A stretch of 64,000 bases of DNA from Nemopilema nomurai (lineage: Eukaryota > Cnidaria > Scyphozoa > Rhizostomeae > Rhizostomatidae), in the NCBI GenBank assembly GCA_003864495.1, contig ML133460.1:1332492-1396491 (forward strand), read 5' to 3'. The notes under the pieces were generated by a model. It was given only the letters and a program-made list of their open reading frames with translations, ran no database searches and had not been told where the DNA came from. Position numbers and translations under genes: made by a program. Below are positions 34,301 to 47,197 of the stretch, in pieces. Positions within the stretch are counted from its first letter, which is position 1. Each line of letters opens with the position of its first letter.

Positions 34301-37300
34301 AAAAATGGAAAGAAATGGCAGGAACTCTCTTTTACTGATACTATTAGTTTATAGCGGCAAAGTCAAGACTGATGACACATCGCTGCAATATCAAATAGAT
34401 GTCATGTCATCTGAGCTTGGCATAGACATCATTTCATGTTAAAGTCACAGGGAAAGTTAGTGACTACGAGAAAGTCGATTAAAATAGTCATGGATAATTA
34501 CAATACAGACTGGATTGGGAAAAGGTTGGGGGTGGAATGTTAACAACTACAACTGTAGAGGCATCTTGCAATTGCTTTTTAATGGTTCAACCCTTTATGA
34601 ATGCGTCTTGGAATGTTGCATTACAAATTTGAAGTTTTTTAATGCAGAGTATTTTGTGCCAATTTTGGAGGAAAGCAATCTGAAATGGCCTCAGATAAAT
34701 ATTTCCTTGACACAAGGTACCAACACAATATCAATGTCAGATAAATTTTACGTTAATATAAGGAAACATTATATGTGTAATGACAATATCTGAAACTGGC
34801 TTACCAGAATTAGGCCATCGACCTTCAGGTTGATGTGCTTCCTGGCACTTTCGGAGAGATCTTCTCCATGCATCCACGACAAGATTGCAGCAAGGTCTTC
34901 TTTTGACAACCCATAACCATATCGCAAGGTTCGGTTTACCTGATCAATATATAATTCTTATAATTTACACAAAATAATTTACAACCCTATCACATTAAAT
35001 TACTGAGTTAAACTTTGGAAAAAACGTCATATGTAATTATAATATAGCATGGTCACATACAACTATGACACGAAATAAAATATTTTTCATCATTTATCAT
35101 TCGTTAAAACCTCCACATTGTGCGGTAAGGGTTTTTCATATTATAAAAAATAGAATCCCTTATCTTGATGAATTGCTTTTAACTTGCGAGTCTGATTTTG
35201 CTTCCAAACAGCCCCATATTTAAAGAACCGAAATGTGTTTATTGCTTGTGTCAAAGTCACGGTACAAAGTCAGATAGACTTGTTTATAATTCTGTGCCTT
35301 GAAAAATTAAGCTTCTTGAATATCTTCTATCAGGCGTGCCCATTTTTAGCAAGGTTCTTTAGCGGGTGAGACAGCTTCGGGGCATAAACCCGCCGCGCAC
35401 TCAGTAAAATTCCAATAAATTAGAAAATTCCAGAGGAGCCCTGGCCCCTCCACGCAACAGCGAGCCCATGAAGATCCTTTGTAAAGGGCATCTTTTGGAG
35501 TTCAAAGCTGACGTTTTATCAGTAAAGAGCATCAAAGTTTTGCAGGCCCTCTACATAACGGGGATGCTGGTGTTACACATGGCAAAGAGTTCTGATCATA
35601 ATCCATCGAAATATGGGTAAACGTGATTTCGATGGTGAAAAGGATTTGTGTTGCGACAGAATCACACAAAACCATGTGACAACTAGTATGAAGCAAATAC
35701 AACAATTATCGTTTTGCTACGCTTCGCTGGCTCTGCAACCACAAGAAAGAAAAACTCAATTTTGACAGCATTTTGCAAACTAATCGACAAAATTAATTTG
35801 GTTTGTGCTATCGCTGGCTGAATAATGAAGTTAAGCTGTTTAGGAAAAACTAATATTGCCGATTGACTAAGCATTACAAAAGATATGATTATCAAAAAAT
35901 TAAATCACCTTTAGGAGACATTGCATATAAATTTAATCAAATTTCATGATTAAAAATTGAACGCTTTATATGAGATCCGAAATGAATAAATATTGCGGAA
36001 AATCAACGCATATCTCATTGTATGCGGGCCAGACTGTTTTACATTTCAAAAGAAAAATTCAATAAATCTGCCCATAAGAAACAAAATTAAAGTCTTCAAT
36101 GTACGTTGATGAAAGGAGAATGCGGGTTGCTTTAAGTTTTTTGGTGAAAATGGGCTTGCACCAAACATAGCGATGGGAGCCAGACGGCTTTGTCCATATC
36201 CTCGCTACGCAGGTTTAGGCCAATCTTTCATGTCGACTCCATAGAATAGGAGGCGACTGAAGGACGAACTAACTGAGACCAAAGCTTAAGCTCCGATAAA
36301 ACATTTGTTGTTACCGAACCCCATGTTACCCATTCCTCTTATCTATGGTGGCATGAACTCTCCAGAAACAGTGTCACGGTTTGAGTGCCAGCTGCATCGA
36401 AGCATATTTACACCAACTATAATAATCTTTTAAGGAAAAGATAGACACCGTTTCTTGATTTGAGGCTCTGTACCAGGTAGATACTGACTCTTCAAAAGAC
36501 TAAGACATGAAGACATATTCAGTGGAAAACTGGAACATAGAAACATAAAAGACACGAAATGTAATCATTATGTTCCCGCCTATACCTTTTGACTACGATT
36601 GATGACAAATAACGGTTACTAACCTCGTTTACAGCTTTCCATGTGATTGGTACACTGGAGCATTCCTTAATCTCGTATTGGGTAGGGTACCGCTCTCTGT
36701 ATGCTGAATACTCGACGATGGGCGCGATGCACTCGGCGACAGTCTTGTGGTAATTATGCAGTTCATTGATGATGGACAGAATCAAGGCCAGGACCTGCAG
36801 AATATATAAATCAATAATAAAATGACCCAATACAAGCCATGTACCATAAGGTAGCTAGCCCAGCAAACCATTCTAAGTTTACATAACAGAGAACCGTTAG
36901 CTGAACAGGCGGGGAGGGGGCTTTGTGTAGAAGACAACAGATAACAGAGCAATAATAGAGGGGCAGCTGCTAGATAATATGGCGCGCAAAACAACTCTGA
37001 GAAGATACTTCCAGAAGACGTAGTGTGCAACAGGCAGCAGCGAAATTTCCACATTGTGCTGTAGACGATAATAATAATAACGTAAACTTTAATTTTTCTT
37101 AATGATCAAAAGCGAACCCGTGATATTGCGCAGATATTGATAGCATTGGCTGCAGAATCCTATCTGTCTTGTGTTTTTGTTCAGACACTGAGCCTTAAGT
37201 CAACAGGTTTTCCTGAATCATAATATTTATGAAGCTGAGGATATCAACTCGGCCAGTACTATAACTTTTGTGAACAACTGACAATTTGCTGTCAGCCGCT

Positions 37301-40300
37301 TGCAAAAACATTCCATTATTAATAATGCTTTTGTAATATTGAAGACGACATTTAACTATAATTTCTTCGATTGCCTTTGCGAGAATAGCACCACAATGCA
37401 AACATAAACGAACTTGCGAGGGCCCAGCCAAAAAGCTGTTTTCAATCCTTTCGAAAACAGACTTTTGTTTTCGGGGTTGACGTACCCAAAATATGACGTC
37501 CACGTTTCGTTGTCTGCAAAAGTACTTTCCTTTTGTCGGCACGATCATTAGATTTCATAATCTTTAGGGTGCTGCCAGTGAAAGAAGATAATATGGCAAA
37601 TTCAAGTCTAGACAATAACCCAGTTTTCCAGGGACTTATTCAAGAACAATTCGCTTATAAATAATTGAGCCAGTAGCTTCACTTTCTGTGTTTGTCATTT
37701 CACTTTCGTTTACGCGTCCGAAAACAAAACATGGGACAAGGAAGTCCGGCTTTGCGACCAAATCACGTGCATTATCAGCTCAGTAGAACATTGAGGAGGC
37801 CCGCCCAGATTCAATTCACTCTCAAATCGGTATTGTTCAATATAACTTTGGAGAGGACTGTTGAAACATAAAACAAGGACGGAAAACATGGCGAACCAGC
37901 AAGGGGCCTAGTTAGATTGTTATATGGCGTTTGGTGCACTGAAGAGCAAAAATTCCCAGCAAATGCCAAATGGACAGGTCGTCACTTTTCAGCACGTCTG
38001 CGCCATAAAGGGATCCGCCGTCTTCCATTTAATGTAGCAGAACTGTACATAATCCTCTGGCAGGGATGTGGATGGCGCCATTTTTATTCAGAAACACTAG
38101 AGGTCTTGGGCCTACTTTTCTATAAACGCGCAAGAGCATTTATCGCCATTAAAAAATCAAACGTAAAGTGCATATGTTCACACACATTTGTACGACACCT
38201 AAACCATGCGACTTATCGCACACCATTCGGCTTATCTCACTACATGCGACGCATCGCACATCATTCGGCTTATCGCACACCATTCGGCTTATCTCGCTAC
38301 ATGCGACGCATCGCACATCATTCGACCAATCGCACCTTTTAGACTTATCGCCGATCTTTAGACTTCTGACGCACATTCAGCGATATCTCACACCTTCAGA
38401 TAGGTTTTCTACTTAGGACAATGACATTTACCATACGGTATAGCCATGACTTGCATACAATTGTATCAGTTGAAAATATAAACAAAGCACTACATTTAGC
38501 TAACTGCAAAGGGGGATCCAGTATAAGAGGTATCCGCAGGGTTGTGATAAGACGGTGTAAACAGGCCCTGAGTCGCAAAAAAGGCTCATTGGACGCCTGA
38601 CGCTAAAGAATAACTAAAAAGCGAGAGTGGCGACCACGCCCAATAAAAAAGACAAATCAGTTATACAGTCCATCCTTGGCGTGAAGAATAAGATAAAAAC
38701 AGCTATATATAGTGAAATGGTCCGAAAACTCTGTATAACTTATTTGTCTACCTAACGGGCCTGTCTCAAATAAGTACGTCGCTTAGTCAACGTAAAACGA
38801 TGGATGGTCGATGAAAACTTCAATATACCAATATGGTTTATTTTTGGTCACCGTTCTTGCTTCTCGGTTTCCACCTAAAGTAATAACTGTTGCGAGACAT
38901 GTGGCAGTATAACGTCTAAATTTGAGCAATAAGTGAATCCAGATGTACAGGAGCTGAAATTTAAGCTCCAGTTCTTGCAGAGAAATGTGGCAGCATTAGG
39001 TACTTTCTAGGAGGAAACACCAAACCTGTTTGGTGAAAGATATCATATTTTCGGAAAATCTGGAGGACTAAAAAGTGATTGATTTTGCAACAAACTTTCA
39101 GCAAAACCTTTAACAGTGTCTGCCTAGGATAATTTATGGCCAAAGAAAATCTAATTCCCGTTCCTAAATCCACTAGGCCACAATATTCCGGACCATATTT
39201 CAAGCATATGGACCAACGTTTATGTGATTAACGATGACCTGAAACGCGATGACCTGAAACGCAAGGGCTTGGATGCCGCTTCGGGAACCGAAGAGAAAGT
39301 TGAAAACATGAACGACAGCAGTGTTCATGACAGGTGCCCCTTTTGTTTGTGTTTACACCCCCCCCCCCTTTAATTGGTGGGTTACAATAAAATGGGTGCA
39401 AAATTGATGCTAAGGATAAACACATTGATTTTCTTTTTCCAAACATGATAGTTTCCCTTAAATTATAAGGTGTCCTGTATCAGGGCAAAGGTATCATCTC
39501 GTGATTTCAATCATGATTTGGTAGAGGAAGTGTCCCATTCATCTTCACGTGACAGGAGTGAGCTTCAGGATAGCGAAGGATTTGCTTTAGTTTTCTACTG
39601 GATTTGCCACAAGTCTCTCTCGCGGCAAAATGGAAGAAGGAGAAAAATTCTCTACCAAAACATTTGTCGCGCCTTACAACAGAAGGCTGGTACAACAGCT
39701 GCTCTTGTAAGGCTGTTTACATGAGGTACTTCCTGATATTAACTAAAGAACAGCTTACTTCCAATGGGCATCAAAATGCACTCTGAGGTCCTTTTGATAC
39801 AGAAGAAAGGCTTTCTACAATTGCAAGTGTTATTGAGGTGGTCGGGGGTAATATAACAATAACAATGTTATTTTAAGCTTTCTCATGCGTAAATATCCAT
39901 AGAAAATATTTCAAACATTTGGCAACAGTTGTCAACTCGCTCCAAGGCCGAATATCAAAATGAGGTTCACAACATAGCACACAATTCTAGTACCAACAAA
40001 TATTCAAAAACTGTCAAACGATGTTTGAAACCAGACCACTGAAATTCACAAAAGGAATAACAGACTTGTGGGAAAAATTCACTAGTGGAATTTGAACGAC
40101 CTAATTTTTAGCAGTACCAAAAGAGTGACCGATTAGGAGATAGTTGCAAGGGAACTGGAGCCAAGCCATTTAGTCACGTGTAATTGTAGAAACACGAGAA
40201 AATGAGAGGCAGACGCTAATAAGGGTAGAATTTAGACATGCGACGGAATGAGCTACCCCATAGCTAAATCCTAATTAAACCTCCGTTATTTTGTCTTTGA

Positions 40301-43300
40301 TTCACCTCCTGTTCATTCTTATCCTGCAACACTAATATAGGAAACACGAGACATGACAGGCATAACTGATGGTGCCCTCCAAAAGAAAAAGCTGTCAACC
40401 AAATTAGATTGCTAAAGGGACAAAAAACCTTTTGCAGATGCCCGCGAGGCTCCATACCACAGAGTTCGCACATGATTTCCGAAATGAGGATTATCAATTA
40501 AGCAACATTGTTATAATGATGAGGATTAAAAAACTTGCAAATATTCATCTTTTGCAAAAATTTCCCACAAACGTTTCGTGTCCGTTTACGCGAATTCTTC
40601 GCAATCCGACTTGTCCAATGATAATAACATCAGGATATCGTGACGAAAATTATAATGGGAGGTTACGTTACAGAAAAGCAGGTGCTTTTAGAGCATGACA
40701 TATGAGAGAAGTCTGTAATCAATATGGCCTCTTTGTTCACAACACTTACGGTTAAATGTTGACGCAAAAATGGATTGACCTTTTAAAACATGCTTGACGG
40801 CCCTTGCTTTGGATTATAGCTTAGCTCTCCTAGTTAAAGTTATTCATGAGAACTTAGTACTAACATCGCAGTAGCGAAGAGTGAATTGACGAAAATCGGA
40901 TCGTCGCACCTTCATCTGGAGCATGCAATCACGAATTGCTTAAGGCCGGTGTCCAAAGACACCTCTTCTACCATACCACTTAGGCAAACTGAGTCTCGGT
41001 CCCTTTCACCTAATGGTGGCAGTCGTGTGTTAACGCACAGCAACAAAGATTGTTTGAGTGATTAACATTGTACGAAATATCTAGGGAACAGGGTTTCGGG
41101 AGCCGGTGGAACAAATCTGCATTTGTGCTTGAAGTGCCAATTGTAAATTAGGCCAACGCCCGGAACAGACTGGCAAATAGTCAACACGGAGAAATCTACC
41201 AGAACAGCAGTAAGGTTTCCTAAGTTCCTTCTGTGGACACCAATGATAGCTAGAGTGGAAGAGACAAGTGTAAGCTATCAAGATTCTAGAAACACCACTC
41301 TTTCGTCAGATAGAGAAGGCATTCAGTGAGAAGGCTTCATTGCAGAGGATAGGCACTATGAAGTGCCTCAAGGAGGCGAATAGTCGAAATAATACAGGTA
41401 CCTTTACAAGGAAAAAAGGACAGTCAACATAATACGTGGTCTGTAAATAGATATAAATAGACAATTGACAAAGTGACGTGGAGAGCAACTGTTTGAATCC
41501 AGATTAGCGCCTAGCCCCCTGATGTGCTGAGAAGAACGAAGTCGAAGATAGCAGTGCGCACTCAATGCATAATTCAAGCAGTAGACGCATTTCGCGACCT
41601 CGAATATAATAGACCATTCTGAGAGAGATCAGGAAGAACAGAAAGCAGGGATAAACAGTTTCAAATCGCTGAATTTCCTAGAAAGAAAAACATCCATCAT
41701 TTTCAAACGATAATTAACAGGGAAGCTGCTTGCCTTAAAATACTTCCCACATAACTGTAGGGCTTTTGAAATATCTATGACAGGCTTTCGCTATACCCTC
41801 TACAGAAACCTATGAAGTGGCACAGAAATGAAAAAGTCTAAGGTTTTCAGAGGACCGGGGTTTTTTTCTGTCACTCCAAACGTACCACCAATGGCAGACT
41901 GACATTCAAACATAGCAGACTCTCTTAAAATAACAGTCCAGAGGCCTTCGAAATCTTCCGGTAAAAGACAAAGGTATACAACTACAAATGTAAAAGACAT
42001 TGAAATGCTAGAGGGGAAAGTTAGGGACAGAGACTCAGTAAAATATGTCTAATTTCTTCTGACAACAAATTAACATTGGAAAAAGGTATTGCACCAGAAC
42101 CTCATATTCATGATATAATCCCAACCAAAATGCATCAAATGTCAAAAACATAGCTTATTCTAAACAGGCATTTGCCCATGCTGACAATGTCAAAACATAC
42201 CACACTTACCAAAGAACTTAGACATACTTGCAACTGAATAAAATAAAAGTCTAAATAAAAATTATTGATGTACAAGAAGACCTGCCATTCAAATAAATAT
42301 TTTGGACATAAATACCTGCAGGTGCAATGTCTCTCCTTTTCAAATCTAAATCTTATTGAAAAACTTTTCAATGGAAAACTTAAGAATGCATTCTACTGCT
42401 TAAAAACTACAGATTTTTGTTATGACTGTGGTAGCTACACATTTTCAAACCTTTTAGAATCATAAAAACGTCCTTCTATCCTATCAGTATGTCAATTATC
42501 ATTTCTCCATGGTTTCATATTTTCAATGGCAAGTATGTGGCTTCAGATTCAAGATTTCAAATTCCACCTCCTTTTCGCTCTTTCTAGTCCAAAAGGGGCT
42601 TTGTTAAAAACAAGAAAAAGTCATGTGCTCTATAAATATGAAAGCATCCCTGATAAATATTGAAGTATAAATCATCGCAGCCTTAAGTCAGACTGCAACG
42701 CTGAATATGTTTTAAGCATTTAAATGATAACACAACTATTGCGAAATGAACTTTGATAGAACTTACAGTACTGTCATTTTACTGAATAAGAAAAAGATGC
42801 GAAATCAGCTTTAAATTGGTATGAAACATAAGCCTTTTTATGAATGAAATTTTTCTTGAGGCAAAGCCACAAAATAAATCTATTGTTTCATGGATTAGAC
42901 ACTAAGTCCATGAGTGGTTATCTCAAGTTTCTTTGTTGTCCAGAAGTTCACACTGTGGCAGCCCTTCCTATTATGAGCTGTGTCAATGGAAAACATGACA
43001 AATGCTCATAGATTCAGATCTTTGCAATCTTAATAGCATTAAAAAAATTAGTTTCTCAGCTATATAAAAGTTATGTTGGAAACTCCAGTAAGGTTTTGCT
43101 AAATTGCAGTTTACTTATCAAAACAAACTTATTTATCATTACAGAACATTTCTGCAACAATCCATTGAACCAATAAAAAACATAGAATTAGGCAGTGTTA
43201 ATTACTTTTTGTTTAGGAATCCTTTTTCACATAAATATCTCCATTCAAGATCAAAGAATTCTTGGATTTCAAATGTTTGAGAGTAAGTGTTATTTTCCTC

Positions 43301-44200
43301 GAAGAGACATCGTCTCATCTGATCCAATGTGCATGGGCTATTCATGATGATAACTTCAAAACCATTTTTTGCGTTTCAGGGACCAATCACTCATTTCATG
43401 CAATTACTACCCACTAACCAAATCTGTGCGTAATAATTATTGAAAGGCTATTGATGACATAATGATAAATATAAACCAGGGCATAAACCAGAATTTCCCT
43501 TTTGGTACGGTTTTGCCTAAGAAGTGATAAATTGGCAATGAACTGCAACAATAACTTGGCGTTTAACCAAACAGGGCCCCTTGAAAAACAACTTCTGTTG
43601 AAGGGCTACCCATCCTAGATAAATGAAATATGAAAATTCACAAATCAAACAATTAAAAACTTCTACACAAACTGATATACTGCATGATTCACTCTGTTCT
43701 GCTGCTTCAATTAAATAATGAAAATATATTACCATAGAATTCTACCATGAGAAAGTCAAAACCGAACTGCCATAACAAATGGGTTATCAATCGAATTTAA
43801 AATAACCAAAAATAACATTCATTTGACATTAGGCAATCGGATAATACGTGAAGTCGATGACAAAAATTGACAAGAGACGTACCTCTTCAGACGTGCTCTG
43901 TGACTTTTTAACATAGTTTTCATGCTTGTCTTTTTGCTTGCAGGCTAACGAAACATTCTTTTTGAAAGCATCGAGTTTGGTGTCTATCTCTGCAAAGGCA
44001 TTCCGCAATTTGATGCAGATGTAACTCTGATCCAGAACATCCCACTCATCTAGATTTCCTTTACCTGATTTCGCCGCCTCGTCTCTTTTCTCTAACAGCT
44101 CCGTAACTGCATCCTTTAGACGATTCGCTGCAGATATTTGTTCCGATAACGAGAAGAAGTACTCGTGTAGGGCCGTGTTTACAATGCGTGTATCAGACAT
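28336..44200 (-). CDS. Unassigned 938-residue protein, coiled-coil N-terminus and acidic disordered tail (11 exons)
   Basis: Exons 44200-43883, 36794-36624, 34939-34805, 34183-34088, 33449-33273, 32866-32699, 32139-32048, 30716-30466, 30144-29953, 29769-29046 and 28828-28336 all have GT/AG borders and close in phase to 939 codons including stop. Residues 1-106 are charged and helical, likely coiled coil (LKDAVTELLEKRDEAAKSGK). Residues 107-410 look folded (IINELHNYHKTVAECIAPIV, RYGYGLSKEDLAAILSWMHG, CEFDVPVAFQLYPLVLQDV). About 485-500 is very basic (PRPRRKARKKRK), a possible nuclear signal. The rest is Ser/Glu/Asp-rich and probably disordered, with DSGIGS at 600-605 and an acidic run at about 672-710. 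I do not recognise the family. The first intron is about 7 kb, so a further exon there cannot be excluded. An ATG 54 bases upstream (44254) is an alternative start. Confidence 0.72.
29555..29572 (-). other. DSGIGS motif, possible beta-TrCP phosphodegron
   Basis: The tenth exon of the 938-residue gene encodes SPSDSGIGSS; DSGIGS (residues 600-605) fits the DSGxxS consensus recognised by the beta-TrCP ubiquitin ligase when both serines are phosphorylated. It sits in a Ser-rich, probably disordered stretch, where such motifs are usable. Short motifs occur by chance, so this is suggestive only. Confidence 0.35.
36795..43882 (-). other. Large first intron (about 7.1 kb) of the 938-residue gene
   Basis: Phase-0 intron between the exon ending at 43883 (donor GTACGT) and the one beginning at 36794 (acceptor ATATATTCTGCAG). 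It contains a 57-bp tandem duplication near 38212 and a C run at about 39357-39369. Open frames in it (for example 36782-37054 and 37195-37548 on the minus strand, 37917-38342 on the plus) have no recognisable domains and do not offer convincing exons. Confidence 0.55.
38212..38325. repeat. Two tandem copies of a 57-bp unit
   Basis: The segment beginning CTTATCGCACACCATTCGGC at 38212 is repeated at 38269 with a single visible difference. Within each unit the words CGCACACCATTCGG and CGCACATCATTCGG are themselves related, so the unit grew from a shorter repeat. The array is intronic. Confidence 0.8.
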
Positions 44201-47197
44201 GTTGTTGACCAACCAAATCAACTTGAGTCTGCCAGTATTAACATAGGTACACAAACATGACTGTTTATGTGATATCTGATGCTATTAATAAAAATCCGAG
44301 CCACAAAACAGCCAAGCATGCCAAATGAAAACGAGCAATTCGAAGGGTCTTCAGGTGAGATATAAACAAGCGCTTCATGCCATAGCAAGCAATTCAACTT
44401 GAACCTCGCGATGATCAACACGCCAAGGATCATCAACTTCGCAGCGCATAACCAAAATACTTCTTCCAAAATACATGGTGCCTTCAAACCATCCTCTCTG
44501 AACGAGAAACCGATCCGCGGAACGCCAAAACTCACCGAGTCAAATCAACACAAGTTCCTGTGTATTGCTATATATATTCGCTTACTTAGGCCAAGAGTGA
44601 CTAGAAAATGATACTTCCACATATAGCTTTGCGACCAGCAGCAAACAGCAATTGCTTCGGATCATCATATACTTGATAACAAATATCGCAGGACACTGAT
44701 TGCCAGCGTGGTTAACCAGACATTTCACGATCAACGACTAACGATTCTCTTGACTCCGTGCTTCAGAAAGAATTTTTGAAAGTATTCATACAACTCGCCG
44801 GGGACTGGGTCCGAGTTAAAAGGGGCGCCTTCGAAGGTTGGCGGCAAAACTGGTCCGGACCGGAAAAAGAACTTCGCTTGGCGAACTTGAAGAGCGACAC
44901 AAAAACCTGCTTTGAAGGAATCAGGGGCGGGTTAAACTCCAAACATGCAACCAGCACCAGTTTGTAGAATAATTTCATCCATGATTTGGAAAAGAACTAT
45001 TTTGTGGGGTAAATATGTCCAATGTTTGGAAAAATCTTGTGGGAACTTCTAGTCCACACCCACAGCTATCGTTGATGATGTTTTTGAGCCACTGATATGT
45101 TTGCTCGACCTTCTACTTCAGACAGTTTATGCAGACTACCTGCTTCAACTGTGAATAAAGTTTTTCTTTCAACCAAAGTCAAGTTTTGATGTCAATGAAT
45201 TATAACAAAAGTTCTAAGCAGATAATCACTGCACGATAAATCTCTTGAAAACTCTTGAAGTGCCTTTCTACGTGTGGGGGGTTGCCAATTAATAAAATGA
45301 CATTAATTATATACACACTAATTTTATGAAAATATCTGACTCTTGGCGAGTCTCAATATTTTAGTAATTTTCAATTTTGAGCTTAAGATTGTTCTTAAAT
45401 TACTCTTGCCCAACACAATGTGTACATTCACCTCAAGACCACAGACAAATATTAAATCTTTTTTCGTGTGTTACTTCATCATAAATTACTCACACAGCGG
45501 CTAAGTAAATTTCAAAACATATAAATATATACAAATCACCAAAGTGACAGTTGTTTTGCTTTAGGAGAAAACTCAGAACAAAGATAAATTTTAGTCTTGG
45601 TGAAGATTGAGTCTGGCATTAACCTTAAATTATTCTTAAATTCTAGCAACTTTGAGCTACGAACGGCATAACAAACATCCGAGTCATTGGCATAATTTTC
45701 TCTCAAACATTATCCTGGAGGTCTTAGCTGTAGATATATCTCATATGTATCCCTAAACAGCTACATGAGAAACAGAGGAGAAAAGATCTGATGAGAAAAA
45801 TTCAGAAATGTTTTATAGAGCTGTAGCAATGAATTATTAAAACAATTTAATAATCCAATAAGTGTATGCACAGAGTCACTGAGTTATTCCTTTGCTTTTG
45901 TGACAAAGTTCATCTGTTTGGCCTGTGCAAAGGTGGCGACAAACGAAAAAATGTGGTCATTTTGTTTTCAAAATAACATTAAGACTGGCGACAAATTCTT
46001 AGAACTGTTATTGTGGAATCAAAGAGTTAGGATAAGAAGTTCAAATGTATAGAATATTTGAAAACGAAAGAGGAAATGTTAAACAGGCTAGAGGTTTAAA
46101 ATTTGAAGCTCAATAAAATTATATTCAATGATTCCAGTACAAGCACTTTATTGGTTAGTTGGGAGGAAGTTGAGGCCATTAAGGGGCGTGAGAAAAGTGA
46201 AAAAGGAAGGGAATAGGTTGCTTCTAGTTCATGTGTGATGCAGGAAAGGCATAATACCAATTTATTTGGTTTGGAACAATTTTCTAAATACGGTTGATTA
46301 TAAAATGGGAATTTGTCTTGTGTATCGGTGCAAGCGCTTTCGTTCTTCTTCGCAGTCTGTGTACGCATTCGACATCGCTAATAGTCAAATATCAGTGTCA
46401 TGAGTGCAAACATTGCGTCATTCTTTTAGGCGGCTTTAAAAGAACACTTATCAAAGGTGTCTGTTTGATTCTAGACGCTGATCTGCAGTAAGCAAACCTC
46501 AGATTCTAAGCTTGTTGGGCAGATTTGGGAGAACTAGTAACAAGTCTTCTACAATTCTTGATTAAAAGTGAGTGATTTGTTGAGGTCGATCATAGTTGTG
46601 TGTGCTAGTGGTCCAAATGAAGTATTTAAACTACGAAAGCACAAGTATCAACGCACAATGAAACAGCTACAGTTGTCTTATAATTGAAAATTTGAATTCC
46701 CAGACAATTAATTCATAAAAATTAAACACGAGCGATGACTTTGGCTAAGCAAACTTAAACTGGAGGCAAGCCCAGTATAACTCTTGTCATTAGAGCACTT
46801 AACAGATCAATGAAAAAATCTTTCTTTTTTAATATAAAGAACTTAAAAAAATTGTTGCTTTATAAGCTAAGGTACGTTTGACGCGACATACAGCTTCGTA
46901 AGCACATGCCTTAACCCCTTCCATTTCGCTTTTGGTTCCCGGCTTTATGAAACCAAACCAAAGCGTATATGCATTGCAAACCTCACTGTATTGTTCAAGC
47001 CTCAGCCGACTTTCGATAAACAGATTGCTGGGTTGTCGTCAAGCTGGCACTCTACATGCTGACCAACTCACTGGAACAACGCAAAAGGCTGAAAAGACGA
47101 CAAGCGTAGAGAATGGTACACAATTATGAACTATGAAAACCACAGCACACGTGACCTGACCCAGGAACTGGTCAATGACCAAAGTCTGAAGGCCAAG
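44201..47197. other. Intergenic, no gene seen
   Basis: About 3 kb between the first exon of the 938-residue gene and the stop codon of TMEM143. It should contain the promoter of the former at its left end. Frames at 44218-44535, 44758-44967 and 46096-46368 look like chance. Confidence 0.5.

Noticed and set aside
36782..37054. Hydrophobic minus-strand frame that looks like a membrane protein
   Set aside because: It overlaps the acceptor of a well-supported exon in another frame and reads through intron sequence; hydrophobicity comes from T-rich DNA.
37195..37548. 117-codon minus-strand frame in the large first intron
   Set aside because: No splice borders in compatible phase and no family-like sequence; including it would break the phase-0 join of the flanking exons.
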